Assembly (NCBI GenBank): GCA_964469765.1
Contig: CAYYAU010000012.1
Location: forward strand, 1-12,849
Origin: CAYYAU01 sp964469765 [NCBI: uncultured Clostridia bacterium]
GTDB lineage: Bacteria > UBA6262 > WVXT01 > CAYYAU01
Direction of reading: 5' to 3'
Length of the DNA: 12,849 nt
Under the pieces are notes generated by a model, which had not been told where the DNA came from, did not search any database, and saw only the letters and a program-made list of their open reading frames with translations. Position 1 is the stretch's first letter, and each line of letters begins with the position of its first letter. This document shows positions 1-5,997 of this stretch, piece by piece. The position numbers and the translations under genes are program-made.

Positions 1-26
1 AAATTAAGAATTATGCCGAAAATTGA

Positions 27-1496
27 AGGAATTTAAGTTTTACAAAAACAACAAGCTATTATGCTAGTAAAGAAGTAGCTAAATATGCAAGAGCCTTATC
101 TATTTATAGTGTAACGAACAATGAGAATAAAAACTATATTCTAACACAACTTAAAGATGCTCTTATTGATTGGTTCACTTATACAGAGAGAGAGTCAAAT
201 AAATATTTCTGTTATTTTGATAATTGGGGAGGACTTGTCCCTTACTCCCCGGAGTTTGGTGCAGATGAGTTTAATGACCATCATTATCATTTTGGATACT
301 TTGTATATGCAGCATCCATTGTAGGGTTATTTGATGAGAGTTTCATTAAGGATTATGGAGGGATGGTTGAAATGTTAATAAGGGATTTTGCTTCTTGCTA
401 TAGAGATGATTCCTTATTTCCTTTCTTAAGGAATTATGATATCTATGAATGCCATAGTTGGAGTGATGGTTTAGCAGACAGTTGGGATGGAAATAACCAG
501 GAGTCCACATCAGAAGCAATTAATGCCTGGGCAGGAATATTCCTATGGGGCATTGCAACAGGTAACAACACTTACAGAGATTTAGGGATTTTTGGATACT
601 TAAACGAGGTTTATTCAACATTTGAATACTGGTTTGATAGAGATGAGGATATTTTTAATTCATCTTATAAAGAAAACTACAATATGGCGAGTCGTGTTTT
701 TGGCTCAAAGTATGACCATGTAGTGTGGTGGAACGAGACGAATCCTCAACCTGAAGAGATTCATGGAATTCAGTATATCCCTATAACTCCTGCTTCATTA
801 TACCTTGCTTATGATATTGAGTATGCTCAAAAAGACTACGATACAATAGTAAGTGAAAATGGAGGAGTTGAAGATAACTGGATTGAAGTAATATGGAAGT
901 TTCAATCATTATTTGCTCCAGAAACAGTTATAAATAAATATGACGACACTATTTCTTTAAATGAGAGAAATACATTGGCAGAAGTATACTATTTTATTTA
1001 TTCTATGAAATCCTTAGGTAATATTGAGACATCAATATATGCGGATATACCAAGTTTTAATGTCTTTAAGAAAAACAACCTCGTAACCTATGCTGCGTAT
1101 AATCCTTATAAGGAAACAAAGAAGGTAAACTTTTATCGGTTTTCTGACAATGAGTATTTAGGTTACCTTCTTATTCCACCTAACACACTCTTTGCAAGTA
1201 AAACATTATTGCAAGGAGAAATAAATGAAGTTTCTCCTAATGTTATAGTGTTTCCAAATCCTTGTTATCTTAATAAAGGAGAAAAGGTAAATTTCCTTTA
1301 TATTCCTTCTGATTCAAAACTAAAAATCTATACTATATCGGGTGAACTTGTGTTTAAACAAGAAAACATCAATTCAGGACAGTTCGTATGGAATGGAAGA
1401 AATTTAAGTTCTAATGAAGTTGCTGCTGGGATATACATTTATTACTTAAAAGGAATGGATTACAAAAAAACAGGAAAGATATCCATCCTAAAATAG
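27..1496 (+). CDS. GH81 endo-beta-1,3-glucanase, 5'-truncated or interrupted, with C-terminal sorting domain
   Basis: Glycoside hydrolase family 81 enzyme that hydrolyses beta-1,3-glucan, probably secreted. Seen: the family motifs DHHYHFGYF (Asp codon at 276-278), HSWSDGL followed by GNNQESTSEA (Glu codons at 501 and 513, within the conserved acidic pair) and EEIHGIQYIPITPASLYL. From about 1240 a separate C-terminal module begins with FPNPC and ends with GIYIYYLKG...KKTGKISILK, typical of FlgD-Ig or T9SS-type sorting domains. The frame is open from 27 to the TAA at 1494-1496. Similarity clearly starts before the first in-frame ATG (363), because TSYYASKEVAKYARAL is already family-like. An in-frame TGA lies at 24-26, so the gene is either interrupted there or a base near the window edge is wrong. 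Family members are about 700 residues, so the N-terminal beta-sandwich is missing. No terminator is obvious after it. Confidence 0.85.
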   Translation, partial: RNLSFTKTTSYYASKEVAKYARALSIYSVTNNENKNYILTQLKDALIDWFTYTERESNKYFCYFDNWGGLVPYSPEFGADEFNDHHYHFGYFVYAASIVGLFDESFIKDYGGMVEMLIRDFASCYRDDSLFPFLRNYDIYECHSWSDGLADSWDGNNQESTSEAINAWAGIFLWGIATGNNTYRDLGIFGYLNEVYSTFEYWFDRDEDIFNSSYKENYNMASRVFGSKYDHVVWWNETNPQPEEIHGIQYIPITPASLYLAYDIEYAQKDYDTIVSENGGVEDNWIEVIWKFQSLFAPETVINKYDDTISLNERNTLAEVYYFIYSMKSLGNIETSIYADIPSFNVFKKNNLVTYAAYNPYKETKKVNFYRFSDNEYLGYLLIPPNTLFASKTLLQGEINEVSPNVIVFPNPCYLNKGEKVNFLYIPSDSKLKIYTISGELVFKQENINSGQFVWNGRNLSSNEVAAGIYIYYLKGMDYKKTGKISILK

Positions 1497-1537
1497 GTAA
1501 TGTAAAATCTTTGACAATACTAATAGGCAAAAAAGAC

Positions 1538-1566
1538 TTGACAAAACAGTAAAAATAGAGTATATT
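1538..1566 (+). promoter_or_regulatory. Sigma70-type promoter of the yggS/fur-like operon
   Basis: A perfect -35 TTGACA (1538-1543) and a -10 TATATT (1561-1566, five of six consensus bases) are separated by exactly 17 bases. Transcription would start near 1573, leaving a leader of about 54 bases before yggS. An extra TTGACA at 1511-1516 has no matching -10. The -10 and start site lie under a Fur-type palindrome, so repression is the expected control. Confidence 0.8.
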
Positions 1567-1588
1567 GATAATGAAAACCATTATCAAT
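1564..1588. promoter_or_regulatory. Fur-family operator (Fur box) over the -10 and start site
   Basis: A perfect inverted repeat has 10-base arms attgataatg (1564-1573) and cattatcaat (1579-1588) around the spacer aaaac. Its inner 19 bases (1567-1585) match the classical Fur box GATAATGATAATCATTATC at 17 of 19 positions. It covers the -10 and predicted start of the promoter, the usual place for Fur-type repression. A Fur-family gene lies 1.5 kb downstream in the same run of genes, so autoregulation is likely. The metal sensed (Fe, Mn, Zn or peroxide) cannot be told from the site alone. Confidence 0.8.
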
Positions 1589-1626
1589 TTTTTGTTCAAT
1601 AGAGCAGTTAAGTTAATTATAAACAG

Positions 1627-2313
1627 ATGAGTATAAAAGAGAGTTTCTTAAAGGTAAAAAGAGAAATCCCTCACCACGTAAAGATAGTATTGGCTGCTAA
1701 GATGAGAATGCCCGAGGAAGTAAAGCAGGCAATCTCTGCAGGAGCAGAAATTATTGGTGAAAATTATGTTCAAGAAGCAGAGAAGATGAAACATGTATTA
1801 GAAGAAAAAGCAAAAATAGTTAAATGGCATATGATAGGTGCTTTACAAAAAAATAAAATTAACAAAGCCTTAAGAATATTTGATTGTATCCAGACGGTTG
1901 ATTCAGTTGAGCTTGCAGAGGCTTTAAATAAAAGAGCAGAGGTAATAGACAAAAAGATGTCTGTTTTTATAGAGATAAATATCGGTAGTGAGATAACAAA
2001 ATCTGGTATTCCTCCGGACTATAAGACACTTGAGCGCTTGGTTATCCATATTTCAAGAATGAATCATTTAAAATTAGAGGGTTTAATGACAATGGGACCG
2101 CTAACAGGCAGAGCAGAAGGTGTAAGGCCCTTTTTTAGAAAAGCAAAAATGTTTTTTGATAAATTGAAAAGTCTTAATATTGATAATGTAGATTTAAAGT
2201 ATCTTTCTATGGGTATGTCTAACTCTTACAGAGTAGCAATTGAAGAAGGAGCCAATATGGTAAGGCTTGGAACTGTTATATTCGGAAATAGAACCTATGA
2301 TTTAAAGACTTAA
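1627..2313 (+). CDS. yggS: YggS/PLPBP family PLP-homeostasis protein
   Basis: Pyridoxal-5'-phosphate-binding protein of the YggS (UPF0001/PROSC) family, a cytosolic single-domain TIM-barrel protein that buffers PLP and has no known catalytic activity. Seen: IVLAAK with the likely PLP lysine K25, IGENYVQE, WHMIGALQKNK, the VFIEINIG strand, GLMTMGP, YLSMGMSNSYRVAIEEGANMVRLGTVIFG. The length of 228 residues is normal; the N-terminus is a little short but cannot extend, because an in-frame TAA lies at 1609-1611. No good Shine-Dalgarno precedes it. It is the first gene after the Fur-box promoter, and its stop codon is directly followed by the next ATG, so it is probably co-translated with the downstream gene. 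Placing a PLP-buffering gene at the head of a metal-controlled operon is unusual. Confidence 0.92.
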   Translation: MSIKESFLKVKREIPHHVKIVLAAKMRMPEEVKQAISAGAEIIGENYVQEAEKMKHVLEEKAKIVKWHMIGALQKNKINKALRIFDCIQTVDSVELAEALNKRAEVIDKKMSVFIEINIGSEITKSGIPPDYKTLERLVIHISRMNHLKLEGLMTMGPLTGRAEGVRPFFRKAKMFFDKLKSLNIDNVDLKYLSMGMSNSYRVAIEEGANMVRLGTVIFGNRTYDLKT

Positions 2314-3036
2314 ATGGAGACGGTATTGAAAATTACAATTATCAGTGACAATACTGTTTATAATAAACATCTAAAAAGTGAATGGGGGTTTTCTTGTTTA
2401 GTAGAGGTAGAAAATACTTCTAATCCTGAACCAGAACCCTTCAAGAGAACAGGCTTCTTACGGAAAAGAGAAGTTCAGTCTAGAGTAAAGATTCTTTTTG
2501 ATACAGGAGCAAGTAGCGATGTTTTGTTTTACAATATGGAAAAGATGAATATTAATCCCAAAGATATTGAAGCTGTTTTTATATCTCATGACCATTGGGA
2601 CCATACTGGTGGATTGAATGACTTTTTGGAGATTAATAATAAGGTGAAATTATATGTGCCTCAATCTTTTTCTTCACAAATAGGGATAAGTAATGTTATT
2701 AGAGTAAAAGAATCTATAGAAATTTATAAAAATATTTTTTCAACAGGAGAACTTTTAGGTATAGAACAGTCTATGGTGGTAAAATTAAACAGAGGTTTGG
2801 TTATAATTGTAGGATGTTCTCATCCAGGTGTAGGGAACATCTTGAAAGCCAGCTCAAAATTTGGTAGAGTTTCTACTTTAATTGGAGGATTTCATGGGTT
2901 TAATGAGTTTGAGGTGATTAAAGATTTGGATTTAGTCTGTGCTACTCATTGCACCCAGCATAAAGAAAAAATAAAAAGGTTATACCCTGAAAAGTTTGTT
3001 GACGGAGGCACAGGAAGAATAATAGATGTTGGGTAG
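2314..3036 (+). CDS. Metallo-beta-lactamase-fold hydrolase, COG1237-type, cytosolic paralogue
   Basis: Metal-dependent hydrolase of the metallo-beta-lactamase superfamily, most like the COG1237 group (often named after dihydropterin ribofuranosylaminobenzene phosphate synthases). The substrate is unknown. Seen: ILFDTG at about 60-65, the metal motif SHDHWDH (H92, H94, D96, H97), GCSHPG (H170), GGFHG (H194) and ATHCTQ (H212), so the metal site looks complete. No signal peptide, hence probably cytosolic. Residues 33-58 form a charged, proline-containing insertion that the paralogue at 7892-8683 lacks. The ATG starts on the base after the yggS stop. The two paralogues share the pattern TVYNKHLKSEWG / VTYNKNLKTNWG near the N-terminus and flank the cofactor cluster, which suggests a role in it (inference). 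Confidence 0.85.
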   Translation: METVLKITIISDNTVYNKHLKSEWGFSCLVEVENTSNPEPEPFKRTGFLRKREVQSRVKILFDTGASSDVLFYNMEKMNINPKDIEAVFISHDHWDHTGGLNDFLEINNKVKLYVPQSFSSQIGISNVIRVKESIEIYKNIFSTGELLGIEQSMVVKLNRGLVIIVGCSHPGVGNILKASSKFGRVSTLIGGFHGFNEFEVIKDLDLVCATHCTQHKEKIKRLYPEKFVDGGTGRIIDVG

Positions 3037-3081
3037 GAAGTTTAAGATAGATGTGATATTAAATTGTAAAGGATAATGGTT

Positions 3082-3555
3082 ATGCCTGGAGGAAATGGAA
3101 CAGGGCCACCCTGGTGGTATAAACGGTTTAGAGGTTGTGGATACAGAATTACTATACCTAGAGAGGCAATTTTAAATGTGTTAAGTAAAACTTCAAAACA
3201 TCTAAGTGCAGAAGAAATATATCTTGCGGTTCACAAAATTTATCCTTCGGTAGGACTTACTACTATTTATAGAACGTTAGAGATACTTGTCCATATGGGG
3301 TTGGTATTTAAATTTGATTTTGGAGATGGTAGAGCGCGATATGAATTAAAGGAAGGGCCTAAAGGGGTTAGACATCATCATCATTTAATATGTACAAACT
3401 GTGGAAGAGTAATAGATTATACGGATTTTATTGAACAGGAAAAAGAGCTTCTTTCACAGACCGAAAAAGCCCTTTCCAAAAAATATAATTTTAAAATTTT
3501 AAATCATCGTATGTATTTCTATGGTTTATGTGATAAATGTAAAGATAAAAAATAG
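3082..3555 (+). CDS. Fur-family metalloregulator with MPGGNGTGP N-terminal tag
   Basis: DNA-binding metal-responsive repressor of the Fur/PerR/Zur family. Seen: the winged-helix core from GYRITIPREAIL (20-31) to the recognition helix TTIYRTLEILVHMG (60-73); a histidine run at 98-101 before LIC; structural zinc pairs C104/C107 and C150/C153; and HRMYFYGLC near the end. Start: ATG 3082 is preferred over ATG 3076 because AAAGGA at 3068-3073 is well spaced for it, and because it begins the same peptide as the gene at 4943. The first 16 or so residues (MPGGNGTGPPWW...) lie outside the normal Fur fold and are the odd feature. The best target is the palindrome at 1564-1588, giving autoregulation. 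Iron-, manganese-, zinc- or peroxide-sensing subtype is not resolved. Confidence 0.92.
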   Translation: MPGGNGTGPPWWYKRFRGCGYRITIPREAILNVLSKTSKHLSAEEIYLAVHKIYPSVGLTTIYRTLEILVHMGLVFKFDFGDGRARYELKEGPKGVRHHHHLICTNCGRVIDYTDFIEQEKELLSQTEKALSKKYNFKILNHRMYFYGLCDKCKDKK

Positions 3556-3557
3556 GA

Positions 3558-3581
3558 ATTTATATTTTTTTCAATATAAAT
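3558..3581. repeat. AT-rich inverted repeat upstream of the DUF5320-like gene
   Basis: Nine-base arms atttatatt (3558-3566) and aatataaat (3573-3581) flank a six-base loop. The arms are only A and T, so the RNA stem would be weak. It could be a weak terminator, a regulator site or chance in AT-rich DNA. Confidence 0.3.
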
Positions 3582-3600
3582 AAAAATGGTTTTCAATAGC
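3582..3600. promoter_or_regulatory. Possible second, degenerate Fur-type site
   Basis: On the opposite strand relative to the main Fur box, this stretch shares the exact 11-mer aatggttttca (3585-3595) with that box (1572-1582, reverse complement) and matches it at about 15 of 19 positions. It is not a good palindrome itself and no convincing promoter is visible around it, so it is weak evidence for separate control of the DUF5320-like gene. Confidence 0.3.
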
Positions 3601-3623
3601 AAGAGTAAAAGGAGGTGATTAAG

Positions 3624-4001
3624 ATGCCATTTGGAGACAGAACAGGTCCTTTAGGGTTAGGTCCAATGACAGGTAGAGCTGCAGGTTATTGTGCTGGTTA
3701 TTCTGTACCGGGTTATATGAACCCAATTCCAGGTAGAGGATGGGGTTGGTTTGGCCGTGGTCGAGGTCGTGGCTGGGGCCGTGGTTGGGGTCGCGGATTT
3801 GGTAGAGGATGGGTATATCCTTATGCTATGCCTTATTCTCCGAACTTTTATGATTATCCATACGGTCCTGATATAACGCCTCAACAAGAAGTAGATATGC
3901 TTAAACAACAGGCTAAAACACTTCAGGAAGAAATTAAGGCAATATACGAAAGAGTTAATGAGTTAGAATCCTTAGAGAAAAAAAAGAAAAAAACAGAGTA
4001 A
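3624..4001 (+). CDS. DUF5320-like Gly/Arg/Trp-rich protein with C-terminal coiled coil
   Basis: Small protein of 125 residues resembling the DUF5320 family, whose function is not known and which is often found near NifX-like and Mrp genes. Seen: N-terminus MPFGDRTGPLGLGPMTGR followed by AAGYCAGY (1-26); a low-complexity Gly/Arg/Trp region with repeated GRGW units (37-63); a Tyr/Pro-rich linker (64-86); and a charged helix with heptad character (87-118) ending in a lysine run. Start: a strong Shine-Dalgarno AAAGGAGGTGAT ends 6 bases before ATG 3624. A GTG inside that Shine-Dalgarno would also be in frame but is not credible. The end of its operon segment is marked by the hairpin at 4023. Likely cytosolic; a scaffold or metal-handling role is only inference. 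Confidence 0.8.
   Translation: MPFGDRTGPLGLGPMTGRAAGYCAGYSVPGYMNPIPGRGWGWFGRGRGRGWGRGWGRGFGRGWVYPYAMPYSPNFYDYPYGPDITPQQEVDMLKQQAKTLQEEIKAIYERVNELESLEKKKKKTE
3732..3812 (+). repeat. In-gene Gly-Arg-Gly-Trp repeat tract, locally GC-rich
   Basis: This segment encodes residues 37-63 of the DUF5320-like protein. It is built of short degenerate repeats of ggt/cgt/ggc/tgg codons giving RGRGRGW, GRGW, GRGF and GRGW. It is a clear GC-rich island in otherwise AT-rich DNA. The codons for each Gly and Arg vary, so the repeat is kept at protein level rather than being a recent DNA expansion. Confidence 0.75.
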
Positions 4002-4022
4002 TCAGTGTTAAAAGCTACTTCT

Positions 4023-4067
4023 GGAGTAAGTAAGAAAGAGCTCGCTTGCTTACTCCTTCCATTTTTT
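4023..4067 (+). terminator. Intrinsic terminator or attenuator between DUF5320-like and NifX-like genes
   Basis: GGAGTAAGTAAG (4023-4034) pairs with CTTGCTTACTCC (4045-4056) as a 12-bp stem with one G-U wobble and a 10-base loop. TTCCA and then six T (4062-4067) follow. The T run begins five bases after the stem, so termination may be partial. This would let the regulator segment be transcribed more than the cofactor genes. No strong promoter is visible between here and the next gene at 4103, which argues for read-through. Confidence 0.7.
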
Positions 4068-4102
4068 AGTATCAATTGAACATCCATATAGTGGAGGTTT
4101 TT

Positions 4103-4504
4103 ATGAGAATAGCAATATCCACAGATAAAGATACTGTATCTATGCATTTTGGGAGATGTCCTTCTTTTACTATTATAGATATTAAGGATGGAAAGATTGT
4201 TAACAAAAAACTAATAGATAACCCTGGACATCAACCAGGAATTATACCGCAGTTTCTACATCAACATGGTGTTCAATGTATAATTTGTGGTGGTATGGGT
4301 AACAGGGCAAAGACTTTTTTTGATGAGTTTGGAATACAGGTGTTAGTGGGAGTCTCTGGAAACATTGAAGATGTAATAAAAAACATTCAAAAAGGAACCT
4401 TGAAGGGTGGTGAAAGTTTATGTAACCCCGGTTCAGGGAAAGGGTATGGATTAGATAAAACTGAATGTAATCATTCTAAAGAGAAAAAACACAATATTAG
4501 CTGA
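4103..4504 (+). CDS. NifX/ORP-type metal-cluster-binding protein with C-terminal Cys/Gly tail
   Basis: Member of the dinitrogenase iron-molybdenum cofactor-binding family (NifX/NifB-C-terminal/ORP, COG1433), small ribonuclease H-like proteins that carry metal-sulfur cofactors. Seen: MRIAISTDKD (1-10), MHFGRCPSF with C19, HGVQCIICGGMGNRA with C59 and C62, VGVSG at 82-86, then the tail GGESLCNPGSGKGYG and TECNH (C107, C122), known from a subgroup of this family. Start: ATG 4103 has GGAGG five bases upstream. The longer frame from TTG 4076 lacks this. It is the first gene after the hairpin and stands in tandem with a second family member. Length 133 residues. The bound metal cannot be determined here. 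Confidence 0.88.
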   Translation: MRIAISTDKDTVSMHFGRCPSFTIIDIKDGKIVNKKLIDNPGHQPGIIPQFLHQHGVQCIICGGMGNRAKTFFDEFGIQVLVGVSGNIEDVIKNIQKGTLKGGESLCNPGSGKGYGLDKTECNHSKEKKHNIS

Positions 4505-4519
4505 AAGGTGGTGAAGAAT

Positions 4520-4927
4520 ATGAGTAGTGAACCGAAATCCACTGCTGGGGAAAAGATTTGCATAACTTCTCAAGGTGTAAATCTGGATTCTCAAGTTGAC
4601 CAGAGATTTGGCCGTTGTCAATATTTTCTCATTATAGATACAGCTACACTTAAATTTGAAGTAATTAAGAATCCAAATGTTGAGGCTATGGGTGGCGCCG
4701 GCGTTCGCTCTGGCCAGTTTATATCAGAAAGACAGGTAAAAGCAGTGTTAACTGGAAACGTTGGGCCCAATGCTTTTCAGACATTAAAATCAGCAGGAAT
4801 AAAAGTAATTACTGGAGTCTCTGGAACTGTTTCTGAAGCAATTAAAAAATATAATAAAAGCCGGTTTAAACACACACAAACTCCAAGTGTAAGTTCAAAG
4901 TTTGGTATGCCATCCAAAGAAAAATAA
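4520..4927 (+). CDS. Second NifX/ORP-type metal-cluster-binding protein
   Basis: Same COG1433 family as the preceding gene but closer to the simple NifX/ORP form. Seen: KICITSQGVNLDSQVDQRFGRCQYFLIID (about 12-40), GGAGVRSGQF, TGNVGPNAFQTLKSAGIKVITGVSG and then a Lys/Ser-rich tail. In Desulfovibrio, the ORP relative holds a Mo-Cu-sulfide cluster. Start: ATG 4520 has AAAGGTGGTGA upstream; the GTG codons before it lie inside that ribosome site. It is in the same reading frame as the gene before it, separated only by TGA 4502-4504 and five codons, suggesting a tandem duplication or a split two-domain protein. It lacks the C-terminal Cys motifs of its neighbour, so the two copies have probably specialised. 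Confidence 0.88.
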   Translation: MSSEPKSTAGEKICITSQGVNLDSQVDQRFGRCQYFLIIDTATLKFEVIKNPNVEAMGGAGVRSGQFISERQVKAVLTGNVGPNAFQTLKSAGIKVITGVSGTVSEAIKKYNKSRFKHTQTPSVSSKFGMPSKEK

Positions 4928-4942
4928 AAGGAGGTGATTACA

Positions 4943-5158
4943 ATGCCCGGCGGAAATGGAACAGGCCCTTTTGGTAAAGGCCCCGGAAGAGGAATAGGAG
5001 GAGGCGGTAGAGGTAGAATGGGAGGAAATCGGCCAGGTGCAGGACCGGCTGGTATCTGTATTTGTCCTGGTTGTGGTACAAAAGTTTCTCATCAAGTTGG
5101 AGTTCCTTGCTATTCGGTAAGTTGCCCTAAATGTGGGATGAAGATGGTCCGAGGATAA
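4943..5158 (+). CDS. Gly-rich zinc-ribbon small protein with MPGGNGTGP N-terminus
   Basis: Small protein of 71 residues. Residues 1-35 are almost all Gly, Arg, Pro and Asn. A compact Cys domain follows: C39, C41, C44, then C56, C61 and C64, with CPGCG and CPKCG knuckles typical of a zinc ribbon, although a metal-cluster role is also possible. Start: ATG 4943 has a strong Shine-Dalgarno (AAAGGAGGTGAT); an in-frame GTG inside it is rejected. The first nine residues are identical to those of the Fur-family protein at 3082. Gly-rich small proteins occur in ORP-type operons, which fits its place between NifX-like and MinD-like genes. Its function is unknown. Confidence 0.8.
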   Translation: MPGGNGTGPFGKGPGRGIGGGGRGRMGGNRPGAGPAGICICPGCGTKVSHQVGVPCYSVSCPKCGMKMVRG

Positions 5159-5163
5159 AAGCT

Positions 5164-5997
5164 ATGATAATTTCTGTAGCCAGTGGAAAAGGGGGAACAG
5201 GAAAAACTACAGTTGCTGTGGGTTTAGCTTTGTCTGGTGAGAATGTGCAGTTTTTAGATTGTGATGTGGAAGAACCAAATGCTCATATATTTATTAAGCC
5301 TGTTATTAAACAAAAAGAACCTGTACATATCTATATCCCAGAAATTAACAAAGATAAATGCAATTTTTGTGGTAGATGTCAAGAGATATGTAGTTACAAC
5401 GCTATCGCTGTTTTGAAAAATGATGTATTAATTTTTAAAGAACTTTGTCATAGTTGCGGTGCTTGTAGTTATCTTTGTCCTCAGAATGCAATAAAAGAAG
5501 TTAATAAGGAAATAGGATTTATTGAAATGGGAAGTAATGGTAACTTACATTTTGTAGGAGGAAGATTAAATATTGGAGAAGCTATTTCCACACCAGTTAT
5601 TAAAGCTGTTAAGAAGTATATAAATTCCAAAAGAACTGTAATAATTGATGTCCCACCGGGAACCTCATGCCCAGTAATTGAATCTGTTAAAGGAAGTGAT
5701 TATTGTATTTTAGTTACTGAACCTACACCTTTTGGTCTTTATGATCTTACTCTTACAGTTGAGGTATTAAGAAAAATTAATATACCATTTGGTGTAGTTA
5801 TTAATCGTTCAAATTTGGGATATAAAGATACAATTGACTACTGCAAAAAAGAGAATATTCCTATTCTTATGCGTATTCCATTTAAAAAAGAAATAGCACA
5901 TTTATATTCAAGAGGTGTTCCATTTGTTAAAAAGAAAAAGGAGTATTTATCCAAATTTAAAATAATGATGAATTTAATACAAAAAAGCATATGTTAA
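5164..5997 (+). CDS. MinD-type ATPase with inserted 2[4Fe-4S] ferredoxin domain (first copy)
   Basis: P-loop ATPase of the MinD/ParA superfamily containing an inserted bacterial-type ferredoxin domain (COG1149). Seen: deviant Walker A GKGGTGKTT (8-16), DCDVEEPNAH (32-41), two CxxCxxCxxxC clusters (C66/69/72/76 and C95/98/101/105) each followed by a proline- or residue-typical helix, then DVPPGTSCPV and TEPTPFGLYDL. Start: ATG 5164 has GAGG at about 5151-5154. An earlier ATG at 5131 would overlap the upstream gene and add residues before the normal MIISVASGKGG start. Members of this family pair up in ORP operons and are thought to couple ATP hydrolysis to electron or cluster transfer. The next gene overlaps its end by seven bases. 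Confidence 0.92.
   Translation: MIISVASGKGGTGKTTVAVGLALSGENVQFLDCDVEEPNAHIFIKPVIKQKEPVHIYIPEINKDKCNFCGRCQEICSYNAIAVLKNDVLIFKELCHSCGACSYLCPQNAIKEVNKEIGFIEMGSNGNLHFVGGRLNIGEAISTPVIKAVKKYINSKRTVIIDVPPGTSCPVIESVKGSDYCILVTEPTPFGLYDLTLTVEVLRKINIPFGVVINRSNLGYKDTIDYCKKENIPILMRIPFKKEIAHLYSRGVPFVKKKKEYLSKFKIMMNLIQKSIC

Noticed and set aside
24-26. TGA read as an amino acid (recoded genetic code or selenocysteine)
   Set aside because: TGA acts as a normal stop at the natural ends of mrp (7722-7724) and the first NifX-like gene (4502-4504), and GH81 enzymes have no selenocysteine at this place.
1511-1516. Additional TTGACA upstream of the main promoter
   Set aside because: At 16-18 bases downstream there is no -10-like hexamer.
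1411-1599. Minus-strand frame of 62 codons
   Set aside because: It lies across the GH81 C-terminus and the promoter/Fur box, has no family features, and its composition is that of a shadow frame.
2089-2124. GPLTGRAEG in YggS resembling the GPMTGRAAG motif of the DUF5320-like protein
   Set aside because: In YggS it sits in the interior, in the variable loop after GLMTM, and is probably chance; the shared tag in the other proteins is at the N-terminus.
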